Below, one piece after another: positions 7,751-16,224 of a stretch of DNA of 64,000 bases. Below the pieces are notes generated by a model. That model made no database searches. It was given only the letters and a program-made list of their open reading frames with translations, and had not been told where the DNA came from. Positions within the stretch are counted from its first letter, which is position 1, and each line of letters opens with the position of its first letter. The stretch comes from Algoriphagus kandeliae (GTDB lineage: Bacteria; Bacteroidota; Bacteroidia; Cytophagales; Cyclobacteriaceae): positions 496,001-560,000 of the forward strand of contig NZ_SPSB01000004.1 of NCBI RefSeq assembly GCF_004571135.1, written 5' to 3'. The position numbers and the translations under genes are program-made.

Positions 7751-8917
7751 ATGAAATTCAAATCACTTATCCTCTTTCTTAATTTCGTATTAGCTGCTTT
7801 TATTTTTTCGTGTCAAACAGATAAATCCAACGAAAGCAAGGTTGCCGAGTCAGCAGAATTACAAATACAGCTTGAAAAGACGATTTCATTGGATATTTCC
7901 GGCGGGTTCCCTAAGCTGCAAGGAAACCCGATTTTTTTGTCCGACGAGAATGGGTCCTACTTCTATATTCAGACCAATGATGGAATAGGCACCTTTGATC
8001 TTAGCAAGGGAGGATTACCTGTTGCCAATCTTAAATTAGAGGAAATAGAAGATTTCAGGGGAGATAGAACTACTGGTCAAAACAGCTTTATTCCTTACGA
8101 GAAAAACAGCTTTCTCTATTTTGACAAAAAGGCAAGGGAAATTTCAATTTTCGAAGAGGGAAAATTTACCAAGAGCCAAAAGCTAGCTCGAATTTCAATG
8201 GAAAGTCCAAATCCCCTTATAGGTGTTCTCCGCTTTGCTTTGAAAACAGACAAAATCGTAGCCGCACTCAATATGCTCGAGCTATATGGAAAGCCTCCTT
8301 TCGAGTATTTTAAATCGGAAAACACGACTGGTATCTATTCAGAAAATCTCGATGAATTCAAATCAGCTCTTCCTTTACCCGAAGAATATTTGGGAAAGAA
8401 AGTCAATGCTTATGATTTATTGATTTCTATGGACTTTGACGAAAGAGCAGGTGAATACATCCTAAATTTTCCAATTTTAGATGATTTAATCATTACAAAA
8501 GATTTTGAGAATTACCGGAGACTAAATGCTGCACCAAAAGAGGACTTCGTGAGCTTAACCAATCGATCTGGGATAAACTTTGGAGAATGGAAAAAGGAAT
8601 ACTATACAGAAAACAGTTTTTTTACAGTCTATTATGATCCTTTTCGAGATCTTTATATTCGGCATTATCGGGAAGGGTTATCAGAGGAAGACTATGAATC
8701 TTTGGCTCAAAACTCTTACAAGATGTTTGACCCAAAGAATAAAAACTTTCTTTTATTTATCGACAAGAACGGTCAGCATCTCCATACCATGGATGTTTCC
8801 GAGTTTAATCATTTGTACATCCATTTTGGAAAGGAAGGCATGTACATCTTAAATGATACTAAATTGGAAAATGAAGATTCGCTTACCTTTAGCCTTTTTA
8901 CTATTGAAAGAAATTAA
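7751..8917 (+). CDS. Lipoprotein, DUF4221-like, probable beta-propeller
   Basis: 388 aa from MKFKSLILF, where a lipoprotein signal peptide begins; the lipobox ends in FIFSC with the lipidated Cys at 21. The upstream TTG extension would spoil the signal. The mature part has repeated short beta-strand patterns separated by Gly/Asn/Asp turns and many aromatic residues (FTVYYDPFRDLYIRHYR near residue 300). This resembles the DUF4221/6-bladed propeller lipoproteins of Bacteroidota, whose role is unknown. It is probably anchored in the outer membrane or periplasm. It stands between the frameshifted exported peptide and another exported protein, suggesting one unit. Confidence 0.75.
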   Translation: MKFKSLILFLNFVLAAFIFSCQTDKSNESKVAESAELQIQLEKTISLDISGGFPKLQGNPIFLSDENGSYFYIQTNDGIGTFDLSKGGLPVANLKLEEIEDFRGDRTTGQNSFIPYEKNSFLYFDKKAREISIFEEGKFTKSQKLARISMESPNPLIGVLRFALKTDKIVAALNMLELYGKPPFEYFKSENTTGIYSENLDEFKSALPLPEEYLGKKVNAYDLLISMDFDERAGEYILNFPILDDLIITKDFENYRRLNAAPKEDFVSLTNRSGINFGEWKKEYYTENSFFTVYYDPFRDLYIRHYREGLSEEDYESLAQNSYKMFDPKNKNFLLFIDKNGQHLHTMDVSEFNHLYIHFGKEGMYILNDTKLENEDSLTFSLFTIERN

Positions 8918-9320
8918 AGAAAAACTCCCGCTCTTCTTCATTCCAGTCTTTGTTTCTTTGTCGGCTTCATGCTATTCCCAAGATATTTCTGGGTCTTGGA
9001 GATGGTTTGAAAAAGAAGACCAGTCTTTTTCCATCAATTTAGAAAACGCGACATCAGAGTTTCGCGATTTCGATTATATCGGCACACATTGTGGAGTTGC
9101 CTTTAATGGCGATCGCATGGATTGTACTGATGAATCTTATTCTATATTCTTAAGAAAGATTGACCAAAATATCTTTGACGGAAGAATTACAAGTGCCTAT
9201 TCCTTAACCGATTTTGAAATTCGACTAACCTATTTGGAAGAAGACAAAAAGATACTTTGGGAAGTGACCAAGGATGGCAAAGGACTTTTTTATTTTCCGA
9301 AAAAAGTTGTACTTAATTAA
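8904..9320 (+). CDS. Exported hypothetical protein, start overlapping the preceding gene
   Basis: About 138 aa if it begins at the TTG at 8904, giving a basic-hydrophobic signal peptide KEIKEKLPLFFIPVFVSLSA-SCYSQ. Cleavage after the S-C-Y-S-Q region is plausible. ATGs at 8871 and 8853 are in frame but would place unrelated residues translated from the neighbour's coding sequence in front of the signal. The start overlaps the lipoprotein stop by 14 bp, which suggests coupled translation. The mature protein begins DISGSWRWFE, reminiscent of small lipocalin-like or stress-type beta proteins, and contains two Cys. I do not recognise the family. Its 3' end overlaps the convergent flippase-like gene by 8 bp. 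Confidence 0.62.
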   Translation: MKEIKEKLPLFFIPVFVSLSASCYSQDISGSWRWFEKEDQSFSINLENATSEFRDFDYIGTHCGVAFNGDRMDCTDESYSIFLRKIDQNIFDGRITSAYSLTDFEIRLTYLEEDKKILWEVTKDGKGLFYFPKKVVLN

Positions 9321-10191
9321 TACCGTTTTCTTTCAAATCTACTTTTACAAAAGCCCCCATCAAAGAAACCCCGGCCGTAATCAGAAAAAAGATCAAACTG
9401 AAAGCAACTGCTGCTGTTTCCTCTATCCCAGCATACTGATGGGCATAGACAAAGACCAATTCACGGGCTCCTACTCCTCCGATTGTCAGCGGTAGTACTG
9501 CCACAATGGATGAAAGTAAAAAGACCAATTGATAAGCCAGAATATTCTCATCGATCCCCAAAGCCATTAAAATAAACCAAGCACAAATCAACTGCGCGAT
9601 TTGTCCAGCAAAAGACCATAGATTTGCTGACCAAAAGGAGGGAAGAAAATCCTTGAATACTAGCCTCTGAATGATCCAAAATCCTGGAATCGTCAAAATC
9701 AATCCAGCAATCATCAAGCCATTCCAAAGTCTGCTTTCCAAAAATTCCAAATCAAGATCCACCAGCAAAAACAATCCAAATAATAAAAAAACTATCGCTA
9801 CCAATCCCCCCAAGCGATCGAGCAAAGCGGCTTGAAGCAATTTTTTAACCGGAGTCTTGAATTCTTTATTGAGCAAATAGACCTTATAACCATCCCCTCC
9901 GATTCCTCCGGGTAGAAACAAATTGTAAAACATACCTACCAGATATAGACGGAAGTTGAGCTTTTCGGAAAGGATTAGGCCGATATTTTTGAAATATTGA
10001 TTGAGACGAACAGCCGTAGCCACTTTGCTTAAGATAAAAAGTAGAACAGCAGGAACGAGCCAAAACCAATGGATGGTTTTTACTAAATCAAAAAGTTGTG
10101 CGGTATCAATTTTTCGAAAAACCAGATACAAGGCCAGGCCTGTTAACACAAGCTTGAAAAAAGTTTTGAACTGATTCTTGAATCGGGTCAA
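9313..10191 (-). CDS. Flippase-like integral membrane protein (UPF0104 / lysylphosphatidylglycerol synthase TM-like)
   Basis: 292 aa with about eight hydrophobic segments. The motif NLFLPGGIGGDGYKVYLL near residue 90 and LLDRLGGLVAIVFLLFGL near residue 122 are typical of the UPF0104/AglD membrane domain. No in-frame ATG lies near the 5' end, so the TTG at 10191 is the probable start. Family members are inner-membrane proteins of uncertain function, often placed next to polyprenyl-phosphate glycosyltransferases. That is the case here: the GT2 gene lies 146 bp upstream on the same strand. A lipid-translocation role is inferred from context. Confidence 0.83.
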   Translation of the reverse strand: MTRFKNQFKTFFKLVLTGLALYLVFRKIDTAQLFDLVKTIHWFWLVPAVLLFILSKVATAVRLNQYFKNIGLILSEKLNFRLYLVGMFYNLFLPGGIGGDGYKVYLLNKEFKTPVKKLLQAALLDRLGGLVAIVFLLFGLFLLVDLDLEFLESRLWNGLMIAGLILTIPGFWIIQRLVFKDFLPSFWSANLWSFAGQIAQLICAWFILMALGIDENILAYQLVFLLSSIVAVLPLTIGGVGARELVFVYAHQYAGIEETAAVAFSLIFFLITAGVSLMGAFVKVDLKENGIN

Positions 10192-10272
10192 TGGTATGTG
10201 TGTAGTTTGAGGTTAATGGTTATTGGTTACTTAGTTGTAAACGCTAATCTGAGTGGTCCAGACAAAGAAATT

Positions 10273-10325
<53 letters not shown>

Positions 10326-10337
10326 TAAAAATAATTC

Positions 10338-11282
10338 CTATTTCTTTCCTTCAAAAACAGACCTCACGGTGTAGGTCTTTTTATGCTGGGATTCGAAATA
10401 GGTTCTTACAATCATCTCAGCAATAATACCAGTAGTAATAAGTTGAATTCCACCCAAAATCAGAATAAAACCCAAAATCATAATGGGTCTTCCCCAGATA
10501 TCTTCTCCAAGTAGTTTCAAGACCAAGAGATAAAAACTAATCACGGATCCGGCCAAAAATGACAATAGACCTATCCCCCCAAAAAGGTGAATCGGGCGTT
10601 GAAGATACTTTTGGAAAAATAGCATCAGAATTAAATCTGACATAACCTTGAAGGTTCGACTCAAGCCGTACTTCGAGGTTCCATGAATCCTTGGATGATG
10701 CTTCACATCCACCTCTGTCATTCGAGCTCCCTGCTCCTTCGCTAATACAGGAATAAATCGATGCAATTCTCCGTACAAGCCCATATTTTGAGCGATTTCA
10801 GCCCTATACACTCGAAGCGTACAACCATAATCACTTAGGTATACTTTGGTGGAATTTCGAATAATCCAATTGGCGATTTTGGAAGGGATTTTTCGAAGAA
10901 CAAAGCCATCCTTTCGCTTGGCACGTACACCTGCCACCACATCCCAATCTTCATCGATTGCTTTCTGAAGCATACCCGGAATGTCTGAAGGATCGTTTTG
11001 CAAATCCCCATCCATAGTCACGATGTACTTCCCCTTCGCCAAATCAATTCCCGCTGCCAAGGCCGTGGTTTGTCCATAATTCCTGTTAAAAATGATCAAC
11101 TTGGTTCGCTCATTGGCGTACTTCTTCACCTCTGAAACTGTCCCATCCGTCGATCCATCCTCAACCAAAATCACCTCATAATCCAAATCAGCCAAAGCTT
11201 CATAGGTTTGGTCAAGAAGGGGTAGGATGTTTTTTTCTTCATTGTAAACGGTGATGACTACCGATAAAAGTGGCTGGCTCAT
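10338..11282 (-). CDS. GT2 glycosyltransferase with C-terminal membrane helices (polyprenyl-phosphate sugar synthase-like)
   Basis: 314 aa starting at MSQPLLSVVITVYNEE; the upstream TTG adds six unlikely residues and lies next to the promoter. The GT-A fold motifs VVITVYNEEKNI, LVEDGSTDGT and the metal-binding TMDGDLQND near residue 90 define a DPM1/ArnC-type GT2 enzyme. Two hydrophobic segments from about residue 230 to 300 anchor it in the inner membrane. Such enzymes load mannose, glucose or aminosugars onto undecaprenyl or dolichyl phosphate. The neighbouring flippase-like and GT39 genes fit a pathway in which the lipid-linked sugar is later used outside the cytoplasm. The sugar is unknown. 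Confidence 0.9.
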   Translation of the reverse strand: MSQPLLSVVITVYNEEKNILPLLDQTYEALADLDYEVILVEDGSTDGTVSEVKKYANERTKLIIFNRNYGQTTALAAGIDLAKGKYIVTMDGDLQNDPSDIPGMLQKAIDEDWDVVAGVRAKRKDGFVLRKIPSKIANWIIRNSTKVYLSDYGCTLRVYRAEIAQNMGLYGELHRFIPVLAKEQGARMTEVDVKHHPRIHGTSKYGLSRTFKVMSDLILMLFFQKYLQRPIHLFGGIGLLSFLAGSVISFYLLVLKLLGEDIWGRPIMILGFILILGGIQLITTGIIAEMIVRTYFESQHKKTYTVRSVFEGKK

Positions 11283-11297
11283 AGGATAAAATTTGGT

Positions 11298-11331
11298 CAA
11301 AATTACTCCAAATAAATTCTAAGGACAAAAA
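11298..11331 (-). promoter_or_regulatory. Bacteroidota-type promoter for the GT2 gene
   Basis: Minus-strand TTTTTG (11331-11326), 20-nt spacer, TAATTTTG (11305-11298), 15 bp before the ATG. The spacing is the same as in the 5025-5058 promoter. Confidence 0.75.
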
Positions 11332-11363
11332 CCGTCCTTATACACAAGTCCTACAACATAAAA

Positions 11364-11397
11364 TTTGGCAGGCAGTTCCCAAATCAGATTATCTTTG
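11364..11397 (+). promoter_or_regulatory. Promoter abutting the GT39 start codon
   Basis: TTTG (11364-11367), 22-nt spacer, TATCTTTG (11390-11397). The element ends only 3 bp before the ATG at 11401, so transcription would begin at or next to the start codon (possibly a leaderless mRNA). Confidence 0.55.
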
Positions 11398-11400
11398 TGC

Positions 11401-13062
11401 ATGATTTTTTCCAAGTCCACCGAGCTTAAAATCAACCCTTGGATTCTCATGGGGGTATTCTGCGTATTAGTAGGTCCCTTTGCGTTGAATTTCCACATGA
11501 ACTATCCCGATGAAATGTACTATCGGGATGCAGCAGTAGAAATGCTTCGAAATGGAGACTATCTGACCACTTATCTAGGTAGCGGTGAACTTCGATTTAA
11601 AAAACCCATTTTGACCTATTGGGCGGTTTTGGCTGGATTCAAACTCTTTGGTGTGAACGCTTTTGCCTCCCGTATTTTTTTCCTATTAGCTGGAGCAGCC
11701 ACAATTGGCCTTACCTTTAAGCTTGCCAAAATCCTATTAAAAGAAGAAAAAATAGCATTCGTTTCGGCTTTGATCATGGCCGCGAATCCGGTTTTGATTC
11801 TCTCTTCCGGAAGATCTATCCCGGATATTTTACTAGTGTGTAGCATGACCCTCAGTGCGCTGGGCTTTGCTTCTTATTTAAAAAATGAGGACAGAATTCC
11901 GAAATGGACACCTTGGGCTTTATTTGGTGGTTTGGCTTTGGCTTTTGAAGTCAAAGGGCTGCCTGCCGCTGCTTTGGGAGGAATCGGAATCATTTACCTG
12001 ATAGTTAATCCTTGGAAAAAAATCCCGCTAAAATCCCTTTTTCATCTTCCTTCGATTTTAGTGAGTTTGGTTGTTGCCCTCTTTTGGTTTGTAGCCATGT
12101 GGATTATTCATGGACCTACTTACCTAGAAAGCTTTTTGGGAGATCAGGTAGGCGAACGGGTAGCTTCAAGAGGGATTTTGATAGTAAAACATGGTTTGCA
12201 GGCACTTGGACTTATGCTTGCCATGTTTATCCCTTGGATTTTCTTTGCATTCCCAAAGTTGAAAACAAACATCCTCAAGGCTTGGAAAGAGAACCCACAA
12301 TTTTCGGGATTTACCTTGCTATGGGCTTTGGCTATTCTGGGAATGGGATCTTTAACCATCAAATTCTATGAACGCTATCTGTTACCGGTTGCACCGGTTT
12401 TGGCGGTTTATTTGGGATGGATTTTAGTCAAAGGAGAATTTGAAATTCGAAAATTAGGACTGAAAGTAGCTGCTATTTTCTTCTATCTCTTAAATGTCAT
12501 TCTCCTAGTAGCTGGATTTTATTTGGCATTAAAAGGGCATTTCATTTGGATCCGAATGGCATTGATTGTAACTGTTTTGGTTTATGTGGGAAAATTGATT
12601 TGGCGTGGAGAAAAGCTCCCAAAAGCCATAACCTATTCCTATATATTGATATTCCTGAGCTATACGCTCTTTACCTCCTTGATTTCTTTTCCACACCCCG
12701 GAAAGCAAATCCAATTGGAACTTCAAGAAATGTATGATCTTGCGCCTTCAAAAATCGGTTTTCGGGGAAATAATCATGTAGCCTCCAAAATTCGAATGTC
12801 GGTCTATCCTACAACCCGATTGATCAATTTGGATAAAATCAACTGGCGAAATCAATTATCCGAATATGACTACCTGATTTTGGAAGATGAGTTTTATGAC
12901 TCCATTAGCTCGGAGAATTTTATCATTCAAAAGCAGACAGTGAATTGGAGTTCTAAAGCAACCCCAGAACTTATTAAAACATTTGGCACTCCGCAATACG
13001 ACAGCGTCTTGAATGCTTCTGGTAAAAAATTCTATTTACTCCGTCGTAAATTGGATCAATAG
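11401..13062 (+). CDS. GT39-type (ArnT/PMT-like) integral membrane glycosyltransferase
   Basis: 553 aa starting at MIFSKSTELKI. Upstream in-frame codons lie across the promoter. The first extracytoplasmic loop carries NYPDEMYYRDAAVEML, with the Asp-Glu pair that GT39/PMT enzymes use. GELRFKKPILTYW follows, and then about 11 hydrophobic segments to residue 440. A soluble C-terminal domain of about 110 aa ends in a Leu-rich FYLLRRKL. ArnT-like enzymes transfer a sugar from a polyprenyl-phosphate donor on the outer face of the inner membrane to lipid A or protein. The acceptor here is unknown. Its 3' end overlaps the convergent second GT39 gene by 7 bp. Confidence 0.88.
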   Translation: MIFSKSTELKINPWILMGVFCVLVGPFALNFHMNYPDEMYYRDAAVEMLRNGDYLTTYLGSGELRFKKPILTYWAVLAGFKLFGVNAFASRIFFLLAGAATIGLTFKLAKILLKEEKIAFVSALIMAANPVLILSSGRSIPDILLVCSMTLSALGFASYLKNEDRIPKWTPWALFGGLALAFEVKGLPAAALGGIGIIYLIVNPWKKIPLKSLFHLPSILVSLVVALFWFVAMWIIHGPTYLESFLGDQVGERVASRGILIVKHGLQALGLMLAMFIPWIFFAFPKLKTNILKAWKENPQFSGFTLLWALAILGMGSLTIKFYERYLLPVAPVLAVYLGWILVKGEFEIRKLGLKVAAIFFYLLNVILLVAGFYLALKGHFIWIRMALIVTVLVYVGKLIWRGEKLPKAITYSYILIFLSYTLFTSLISFPHPGKQIQLELQEMYDLAPSKIGFRGNNHVASKIRMSVYPTTRLINLDKINWRNQLSEYDYLILEDEFYDSISSENFIIQKQTVNWSSKATPELIKTFGTPQYDSVLNASGKKFYLLRRKLDQ

Positions 13063-14561
13063 GCATCTGAATTTATAGGCTCATATTTTTGGAGATTTCT
13101 CCAAAATTGAATTTTCGCAGATCGTAGGTACTCATCACGAAAATAAACAGGGAAATCTTCCTCGTATATCAGTTCCTGAAAGGTGGTGACGGTACCAGGA
13201 GAATCCTCATGAAAACTTACAAAAACCCCCGTTTCTTCTAGACCAGCATGGAAACCCACACTTTCCCAAAGGTCAAATTGATTTCTTCTTCCCCCTCTAG
13301 CTATTTGAAATGTTTGTGGATGAGCAGGAAGATAAAATGCGAGTTCAGAAGAAACATGATAGCTCTCAGAAAAGTAAAATGAATCCTGAATTCCCAAACT
13401 ATCTTCCAAAAAGGCAACCCGGTCTGCAAGTTGGTTATAGCCAGTCAATCGCTTAAAAACAGCAATTTCCAGTTTCTCTAATCCTACTAGTTTTTTCCAA
13501 CCATTAATCTCAGGGATCATCAAAAGAACTGACAAGAAAATTCCTAAACCTATCCCCCAGGTTCTGATTTTGCTCCAGATTACTGAATCCTTCTCAACGA
13601 CATAAGCCAATACAATAGCCAAAGTAGGGTAGCTAAAGGCAGGCCAATTCACCTGAACAACTGTAAACAAACTAATAAATGCGAAAGTCAAAAATGAAAC
13701 AGCTGCTGGGAGAATTAAGAATAACTGTTTCGAATCAAATTTCCGGACCTTACAAGCAAATAGAATCCATAAGGGGAGTAAAAAAAGGGAAGCTATTAAC
13801 AATTGTCCTCCCAAAAATTCCAAAAAACTTAAAAGCATCTCCCCTAAATCTCTACCTGGAACCGATCCATTGACCCCTCCCAAAGTTGCTAAGTGCCTAA
13901 ATGTTTGAAAACCATTTTCAGAATTCCAGACCAAACTTGGAAGCAAACCAATCAGTGAAATCACTGCGAATAAAAGAAACTCTTTTCCATAGTTTTTTAT
14001 TCTTCCAGCCAAAAAAAGGAACAAACCCAAAGATGGGAGTACTAACACCATAATTGGCTTGGAAGCCATTCCTAATAGAGCTGCAATACCCGCAAAAACC
14101 CACCATTTCAATTTTTCTTCTTTTAAAGCTTTGGCCACTAGAACCCAGGTCAAGATCCAGAAAAAAGTAAGCTCTGAATCTGTCATGTGAAAGGTGGAAA
14201 AAAGAATAAAGAAGGGCATAGAACTGAGAATCAAACTCGCCCAGAATGCAATCCTTTTTGAGTGAAAGAGAAAATCAGTGAGGTAAAAAACCAACCAAGC
14301 TGTCCCTATCCCAAGCAATGCTGCGTTGATTCGTACTGCTAGCTCGTTGACCCCCAAAATGGAAGTACTAATGAAATTAAAAACTGCAATTAATGGTGGT
14401 TTGGAATAATAGTGCCATGCTAGGTTTTGAGACCAAAGCCAATATTGTGCTTCCTCAGTAAATAAATTGATTTCAGGTCGAAGTGTAAAAGCTATCTTCA
14501 GGGCTATTAGTAGACCCTGTACCAACCAAAAAAGCAAAATATAATTTTTAAAAATTTTCAT
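13056..14561 (-). CDS. Second GT39-type (ArnT/PMT-like) integral membrane glycosyltransferase
   Basis: 501 aa with ATG start. Early motifs are FTEEAQYWLWSQNLAWHYYSKPPLIA (residues about 35-60), the acidic-loop and 'YYxKPPLxA' signature of PMT_2/ArnT proteins. About 10 membrane segments follow, and then a C-terminal soluble region of about 130 aa. It is diverged from the other GT39 (11401-13062), so this is not a recent duplication. It would likewise use a lipid-linked sugar donor at the periplasmic face. It starts just after the hpf terminator, so it is probably transcribed separately from hpf. Confidence 0.87.
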   Translation of the reverse strand: MKIFKNYILLFWLVQGLLIALKIAFTLRPEINLFTEEAQYWLWSQNLAWHYYSKPPLIAVFNFISTSILGVNELAVRINAALLGIGTAWLVFYLTDFLFHSKRIAFWASLILSSMPFFILFSTFHMTDSELTFFWILTWVLVAKALKEEKLKWWVFAGIAALLGMASKPIMVLVLPSLGLFLFLAGRIKNYGKEFLLFAVISLIGLLPSLVWNSENGFQTFRHLATLGGVNGSVPGRDLGEMLLSFLEFLGGQLLIASLFLLPLWILFACKVRKFDSKQLFLILPAAVSFLTFAFISLFTVVQVNWPAFSYPTLAIVLAYVVEKDSVIWSKIRTWGIGLGIFLSVLLMIPEINGWKKLVGLEKLEIAVFKRLTGYNQLADRVAFLEDSLGIQDSFYFSESYHVSSELAFYLPAHPQTFQIARGGRRNQFDLWESVGFHAGLEETGVFVSFHEDSPGTVTTFQELIYEEDFPVYFRDEYLRSAKIQFWRNLQKYEPINSDAY

Positions 14562-14574
14562 CTTGGAATCTTAA

Positions 14575-14607
14575 GCAAAAAATAAGCCCTTGGTAATCCA
14601 AGGGCTT
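14575..14607 (-). terminator. Intrinsic terminator of hpf
   Basis: Perfect 10-bp stem AAGCCCTTGG/CCAAGGGCTT (14584-14593 with 14598-14607), 4-nt loop, followed on the minus strand by ATTTTTT. It closes the rpsU-xerC-hpf region. Confidence 0.9.
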
Positions 14608-14624
14608 AAAAATGTGTTTAGGTT

Positions 14625-14930
14625 TTATTGCTTAGCCAAGAGGACTTTTTCCTTATACTTCTTGATTTGTCTACGAAGTCCCTCTACCGCTTCATCGGCA
14701 GCAGCTTCAAAAGAGTCACTTTGATTTTTTGCAAAAAACTGCTTTCCAGGAACGTTCAACTTGATTTCAACAATTTTATTTTCATTCTTCTCATGCTTGT
14801 CCAATCTCATAAAAACTTCGCCGTCAATAATACGGTCAAAATAGGTGTCCAATTTGTCGGCTTTTTTCTGGATAAAATCAATCAACTTCTGATCTGCGTC
14901 GAAGTGGATAGAGTGCATTTGCAGTTTCAT
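14625..14930 (-). CDS. hpf: Ribosome hibernation promoting factor, short form
   Basis: 101 aa, the length of the short HPF/YfiA class without the C-terminal dimerisation domain. The beta-alpha-beta-beta-beta-alpha pattern is visible: MHSIHFDADQKLIDFIQKKADKLD, then the DGEVFMRLDKHEK strand and the closing Lys-rich helix RRQIKKYKEK that lies in the 30S cleft. It binds the decoding region and inactivates or protects ribosomes in stationary phase or starvation. It is the third gene of rpsU-xerC-hpf, 36 bp after xerC, and is followed by a strong terminator. Confidence 0.93.
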   Translation of the reverse strand: MKLQMHSIHFDADQKLIDFIQKKADKLDTYFDRIIDGEVFMRLDKHEKNENKIVEIKLNVPGKQFFAKNQSDSFEAAADEAVEGLRRQIKKYKEKVLLAKQ

Positions 14931-14966
14931 AGCTTTTAGCGTTTAGTGGTTGAACAATTTATTTAT

Positions 14967-15851
14967 TTACGCTTTAGGATGTGCCTGTTCAAACACAGCC
15001 TTCAGTTTTTCCATAGAATTGTGAGTGTAAATTTGTGTAGCTGCCAGATTAGCATGTCCCAACAAGTCTTTAACAGCATTCAGGTCAGCACCCTTATTGA
15101 GCAGATGGGTAGCAAAGGTATGTCTGAGCACATGGGGACTACGCTTGCTAGTCTGAGCAAAAAGATCCAAATATTTCCTGACTGTACGATATACCATCAT
15201 TGGATAGCTTTGCTTCCCTGAATTCGTTACGATAAAGTACGGATTTTGACCTGAATTCGGAAACCTTTCCTCAAATACTTTTTTGTATGAAATTATATTT
15301 TGAATCAGCCCTTTTGAAAGGGGAATTACCCGTTCTTTCTTTCGTTTTCCGAGCACTCTGACCTGCTCAAAATGAAAATCCACATCGGACCATCTAAGCC
15401 CAGTTAGCTCCGAAAGACGAACTCCTGTCAAGTACAAAAACTCCATTATCATCCGGTCCCGTTGTCCTTCAAATCCCTTTTCATAGACATCCTCTTCTAA
15501 AACGTCCTGAATGCTCTTTTCCTGTACAAACTCAGGGAGTCTTTTCGGATTTTTTAGAGATTTTAACTTATAGGTAGGGTCTTTTTGGATAGTTCCCTGC
15601 CGTAAAAGGAATTTATAATAAGACCTTAGGGTAGCCAATTTTCGGTTGACTGAGGTGGTGCTAAGTCCCTGCTCCACCAAGTCAATAATCCATGCACGGA
15701 TTTCAGCATGCCCTGTAGAATAAAGCTCATTCTGTTCAAATGACAAGTCCAAAAACTCCTCAAACTGTCTCAAATCCCGTTCATAGGCTTCTACCGTATG
15801 GGGACTGCTACGTTTTTCAAATTGGAGGTAATTGATAAAGGACTCAATCAT
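14967..15851 (-). CDS. xerC: Tyrosine recombinase XerC/XerD-like
   Basis: 294 aa. An N-terminal SAM-like core-binding domain (residues about 1-85) precedes a catalytic domain with all expected residues: R145 (GVRLSEL), a Lys in the 169-172 beta-hairpin, H240 and R243 (HVLRHTFA), H266 (LGHANLA) and Tyr275. Xer enzymes resolve chromosome dimers at dif. Its place between rpsU and hpf and its full length support a housekeeping recombinase rather than a mobile-element integrase. Whether it is the XerC or XerD partner cannot be decided by eye. Confidence 0.88.
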   Translation of the reverse strand: MIESFINYLQFEKRSSPHTVEAYERDLRQFEEFLDLSFEQNELYSTGHAEIRAWIIDLVEQGLSTTSVNRKLATLRSYYKFLLRQGTIQKDPTYKLKSLKNPKRLPEFVQEKSIQDVLEEDVYEKGFEGQRDRMIMEFLYLTGVRLSELTGLRWSDVDFHFEQVRVLGKRKKERVIPLSKGLIQNIISYKKVFEERFPNSGQNPYFIVTNSGKQSYPMMVYRTVRKYLDLFAQTSKRSPHVLRHTFATHLLNKGADLNAVKDLLGHANLAATQIYTHNSMEKLKAVFEQAHPKA

Positions 15852-15951
15852 GGGACTTAATTCTTACCTTAAGTTAGACGAAAAATCAGAAATCCCTACA
15901 TAACATAAGTCACAGAAAAAAATCTAAGATCCTATTTGAAAAAGGGCAATA

Positions 15952-15982
15952 AAAAAACAGCGAGCTTGGGACCCGCTGTTTT
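15952..15982 (-). terminator. Intrinsic terminator after rpsU
   Basis: AAAACAGCG (15954-15962) pairs with CGCTGTTTT (15974-15982). A run of seven T follows on the minus strand. It separates rpsU from xerC, so xerC expression needs read-through or its own promoter. Confidence 0.85.
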
Positions 15983-16005
15983 GATTCTATTCGAAAACGA
16001 CTTGA

Positions 16006-16200
16006 TTACTTTTCAGCCTCAGACTGAAGGCGTTGCTTGTAAGCCGCTTTGATAACTTGATCTCTTCTCTTAACAGAAGGCTTGGTGAATGCTTGACGAG
16101 CACGGAGTTCACGAACCGCACCGGTTTTGTCAAACTTCTTTTTGAAACGCTTTAGCGCTTTTTCGATGGATTCGTTCTCTTTTACGTTTACTATGATCAT
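16006..16200 (-). CDS. rpsU: 30S ribosomal protein bS21
   Basis: 64 aa starting at MIIVNVKENESIEKALKRFKKKF. The nine further upstream in-frame codons are the translated Shine-Dalgarno region and are not part of the protein. The basic helical sequence (RRRDQVIKAAYKQRL-like tail) is standard bS21. In Bacteroidota ribosomes, bS21 with bS6 and bS18 holds the 16S anti-Shine-Dalgarno tail so that it cannot pair with mRNA (structural work on Flavobacterium). The very strong Shine-Dalgarno in front of this gene therefore suggests autoregulation: translation rises when bS21 is missing from ribosomes. Confidence 0.95.
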   Translation of the reverse strand: MIIVNVKENESIEKALKRFKKKFDKTGAVRELRARQAFTKPSVKRRDQVIKAAYKQRLQSEAEK

Positions 16201-16206
16201 ATGTTT

Positions 16207-16218
16207 ACACCTCCTTTC
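16207..16218 (-). promoter_or_regulatory. rpsU: Exceptionally strong Shine-Dalgarno of rpsU
   Basis: GAAAGGAGGTGT on the minus strand, followed by 6 nt (AAACAT) and the ATG. It matches the complement of the 16S 3' end over about 12 nt. I see nothing comparable before other genes in this window. Confidence 0.9.
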
Positions 16219-16224
16219 GGGTGG

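Noticed and set aside
14967..15851. Tyrosine recombinase as evidence for a prophage or integrative element
   Set aside because: It is the housekeeping Xer recombinase in the rpsU-xerC-hpf cluster; no phage or conjugation genes or attachment repeats are nearby.
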